This document shows, piece by piece, positions 5,361 through 6,608 of a DNA stretch of 6,608 nucleotides (position 1 is the first letter of the stretch; every line of letters starts with the position of its first letter). The translations under genes and the position numbers were made by a program. This stretch comes from Candidatus Roizmanbacteria bacterium CG_4_10_14_0_8_um_filter_33_9. Its GTDB lineage: Bacteria > Patescibacteriota > Microgenomatia > UBA1406 > GWC2-37-13. The stretch lies in assembly GCA_002785065.1 (NCBI GenBank), contig PFLI01000188.1, positions 1 through 6,608 of the forward strand, read 5' to 3'. The notes beneath the pieces were generated by a model that was given only the letters and a program-made list of their open reading frames with translations, was not told the origin of the DNA and did no database searches.

Positions 5361-6556
5361 AGATCTTAATGCTTACACCCTATCTACCTTACCCGCCTGC
5401 ATCAGGAGGACAAATTCGTACCTTGAATTTGTTAAAATATCTTCGGTCAAAAAATGAAATAACTCTTATAGCTTTATACAAAAATGATGATGAAAAAAAA
5501 TATCTTCCCTATCTGAAACCATATTGTAAAGAAGTATATCTTTGCAAACGACCAGAAAAACCATGGCAATTTGATAATATTTTCAGATCAATTTTTTCAC
5601 TTAATCCCTTTTTAATTGTCCGAAACTACTCGCAAGAAGCTGCTTCAACTCTCCGCTTGCTTGTAGCAAGAGAACAATTTGACGTCATCCATGCTGAAAC
5701 ATTTTATATTATGCCTCACATACTAAAAACAGATATTCCCATATTCCTCGTTGAACAGACAATTGAATATAAAGTATACCAACACTTTGTTAATTCACTC
5801 CCCATTTTTGTGAGACCATTTTTTTCATTAGATATTCTTAAACTCAAATTCTGGGAACGATACTATTGGAGAAAAGCTTTTTTAGTTGGCACCATGTCTG
5901 AATCAGACAAAAAAGCAGTATCACTTCTTGAACCGACCATTAAGCCAGTAATTATTCCAAACGGAGCGGGAGAAGATATGACTGTTAACAATTTAAAACC
6001 TAAATCTCTCCAAAATCCTACGTTGCTATTTGTTGGCAACTTTTTCTGGCTGCAGAATACCGAAGCTGCTCAATACCTAATTGACAAAATCTATCTAGAA
6101 GTAAAAAAATCAAATCCTGATTTACATATTCTTATAGCTGGACAAAACGCACTAAATAAACTACGTGTTCCAGACTCAAAAAAAATAAAAATAGTTGACA
6201 TTGATCCCAAAAACTCATCTATGGTTAAAAAAGTATATACCGAATCCACATTATTTATTGCTCCTATTTTTGGACCTGGGGGCACCAGACTCAAAATACT
6301 TGCCGCTATGTCAAGTGGACTGCCAATTATTACAACTAAAACTGGAATAGAAGGGTTGGATGTTGCAAATAATAAACACGTGCTTATTGCAAACTCACCA
6401 CTTGAATTTGTTGAACAAATTAAAAGAATACTTTCTAATAAAAAATTATACGAAACGATAAGAACTAATGCACATACATTAGTTACTGAAAAATACAACT
6501 GGCAAAAAATAGCAGAAAAACTGGAAATTGCATATCAGAATATTAAAAAAGTATGA
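5357..6556 (+). CDS. GT4-like (GT-B fold) glycosyltransferase
   Basis: The 399-residue soluble protein has two Rossmann-like halves. The N-terminal half opens with MKILMLTPYLPYPPASGG (1-18), the glycine-rich acceptor-side loop of GT4 enzymes, and has FDVIHAETF (108-116). The C-terminal, nucleotide-sugar-binding half begins near PTLLFVGNFFWLQN (221-234) and contains ILIAG (258-262) and PIFGPGGTRLKILAAMSSG (303-321), followed by LPIITTKTGIEGL. Close relatives normally read K-[IL]-L-E-A-M there; this protein has Ala316 in place of the conserved Glu. Family role: transfer of a sugar from a nucleotide donor in the cytoplasm, retaining configuration. The start codon overlaps the previous stop (ATGA, 5357-5360), and the stop overlaps the next start in the same way. 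No Shine-Dalgarno is seen. The specific sugar is unknown; reduced activity is possible given Ala316. Confidence 0.88.
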   Translation: MKILMLTPYLPYPPASGGQIRTLNLLKYLRSKNEITLIALYKNDDEKKYLPYLKPYCKEVYLCKRPEKPWQFDNIFRSIFSLNPFLIVRNYSQEAASTLRLLVAREQFDVIHAETFYIMPHILKTDIPIFLVEQTIEYKVYQHFVNSLPIFVRPFFSLDILKLKFWERYYWRKAFLVGTMSESDKKAVSLLEPTIKPVIIPNGAGEDMTVNNLKPKSLQNPTLLFVGNFFWLQNTEAAQYLIDKIYLEVKKSNPDLHILIAGQNALNKLRVPDSKKIKIVDIDPKNSSMVKKVYTESTLFIAPIFGPGGTRLKILAAMSSGLPIITTKTGIEGLDVANNKHVLIANSPLEFVEQIKRILSNKKLYETIRTNAHTLVTEKYNWQKIAEKLEIAYQNIKKV

Positions 6557-6608
6557 AAATCGGAATTGACATATCTCAAATTAGCTATACGGGAACGGGC
6601 GTATCGCG
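6553..6608 (+). CDS. Second GT4-like glycosyltransferase, N-terminal fragment cut by window edge
   Basis: Only 18 complete codons are visible, reading MKIGIDISQISYTGTGVS, with an Arg codon begun. This opening (MKIGIDIS followed by a Gly-rich GTGVSR loop) is characteristic of the N-terminal acceptor domain of GT4 enzymes, where the loop lies near the active site. The ATG sits inside the ATGA overlap with the preceding stop, so it is almost certainly co-translated with that gene and extends the operon to the right. The assignment rests on a short N-terminus only. Confidence 0.7.
   Translation, partial: MKIGIDISQISYTGTGVS

Noticed and set aside
6091..6498. Minus-strand open frame of 135 codons
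   Set aside because: It is antisense to the conserved donor-binding half of the GT4-like gene and shows no domain of its own.

Overview
This window is AT-rich bacterial DNA with short gaps and overlapping genes. The low-GC, surface-glycan-rich gene style, the near-absence of Shine-Dalgarno sequences, and the particular glycosyltransferase types resemble Candidate Phyla Radiation (Patescibacteria) genomes, most likely Microgenomates-like. That placement is an inference from gene style, not a phylogenetic result. TGA is used as a stop: two gene junctions are ATGA overlaps. This argues against recoded lineages such as Gracilibacteria or mycoplasmas.

Left part (1-1149, minus strand): the first 383 codons of a type I restriction-modification methyltransferase subunit (HsdM). 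It runs off the left edge. It carries an unusual N-terminal MerR/excisionase-like helix-turn-helix and has a good promoter almost on top of its start codon. HsdS and HsdR, if present, would lie further left, outside the window.

Middle (1150-1513): a 255-base AT-rich gap with a strong promoter, two inverted repeats sharing a TAGTAT core and a probable terminator. It is followed by a minus-strand tRNA with a CAU anticodon. A 37-base divergent gap then holds a perfect 22-bp palindrome whose two halves each contain TATAAT. These can serve as -10 boxes for the tRNA (leftward) and the glycan operon (rightward). An 11-base stretch of it recurs at the hsdM promoter.

Right part (1514-6608, plus strand): a compact operon of five glycan genes with overlaps of 29, 4 and 4 bases and one 3-base gap. 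In order they are a GT2 glycosyltransferase, a multi-spanning O-antigen ligase/polymerase-like protein with a long extracytoplasmic loop, a GT-C (ArnT/PMT-like) integral membrane glycosyltransferase, a GT-B (GT4-like) glycosyltransferase, and the start of a second GT4-like protein cut by the right edge. The likely division of labour is as follows. Cytoplasmic GT2 and GT4 enzymes build a lipid-linked glycan. The ligase-like protein joins or polymerises it outside the membrane. The GT-C enzyme transfers a polyprenyl-phosphate sugar on the outer face. The end product cannot be named from sequence.

I see no clearly new multi-gene defence or mobile system. The points most worth checking are the HTH-HsdM fusion, the palindromic promoters shared by hsdM and the glycan operon, the GT4 enzyme lacking its usual glutamate, and the ligase with a loop of about 115 residues.
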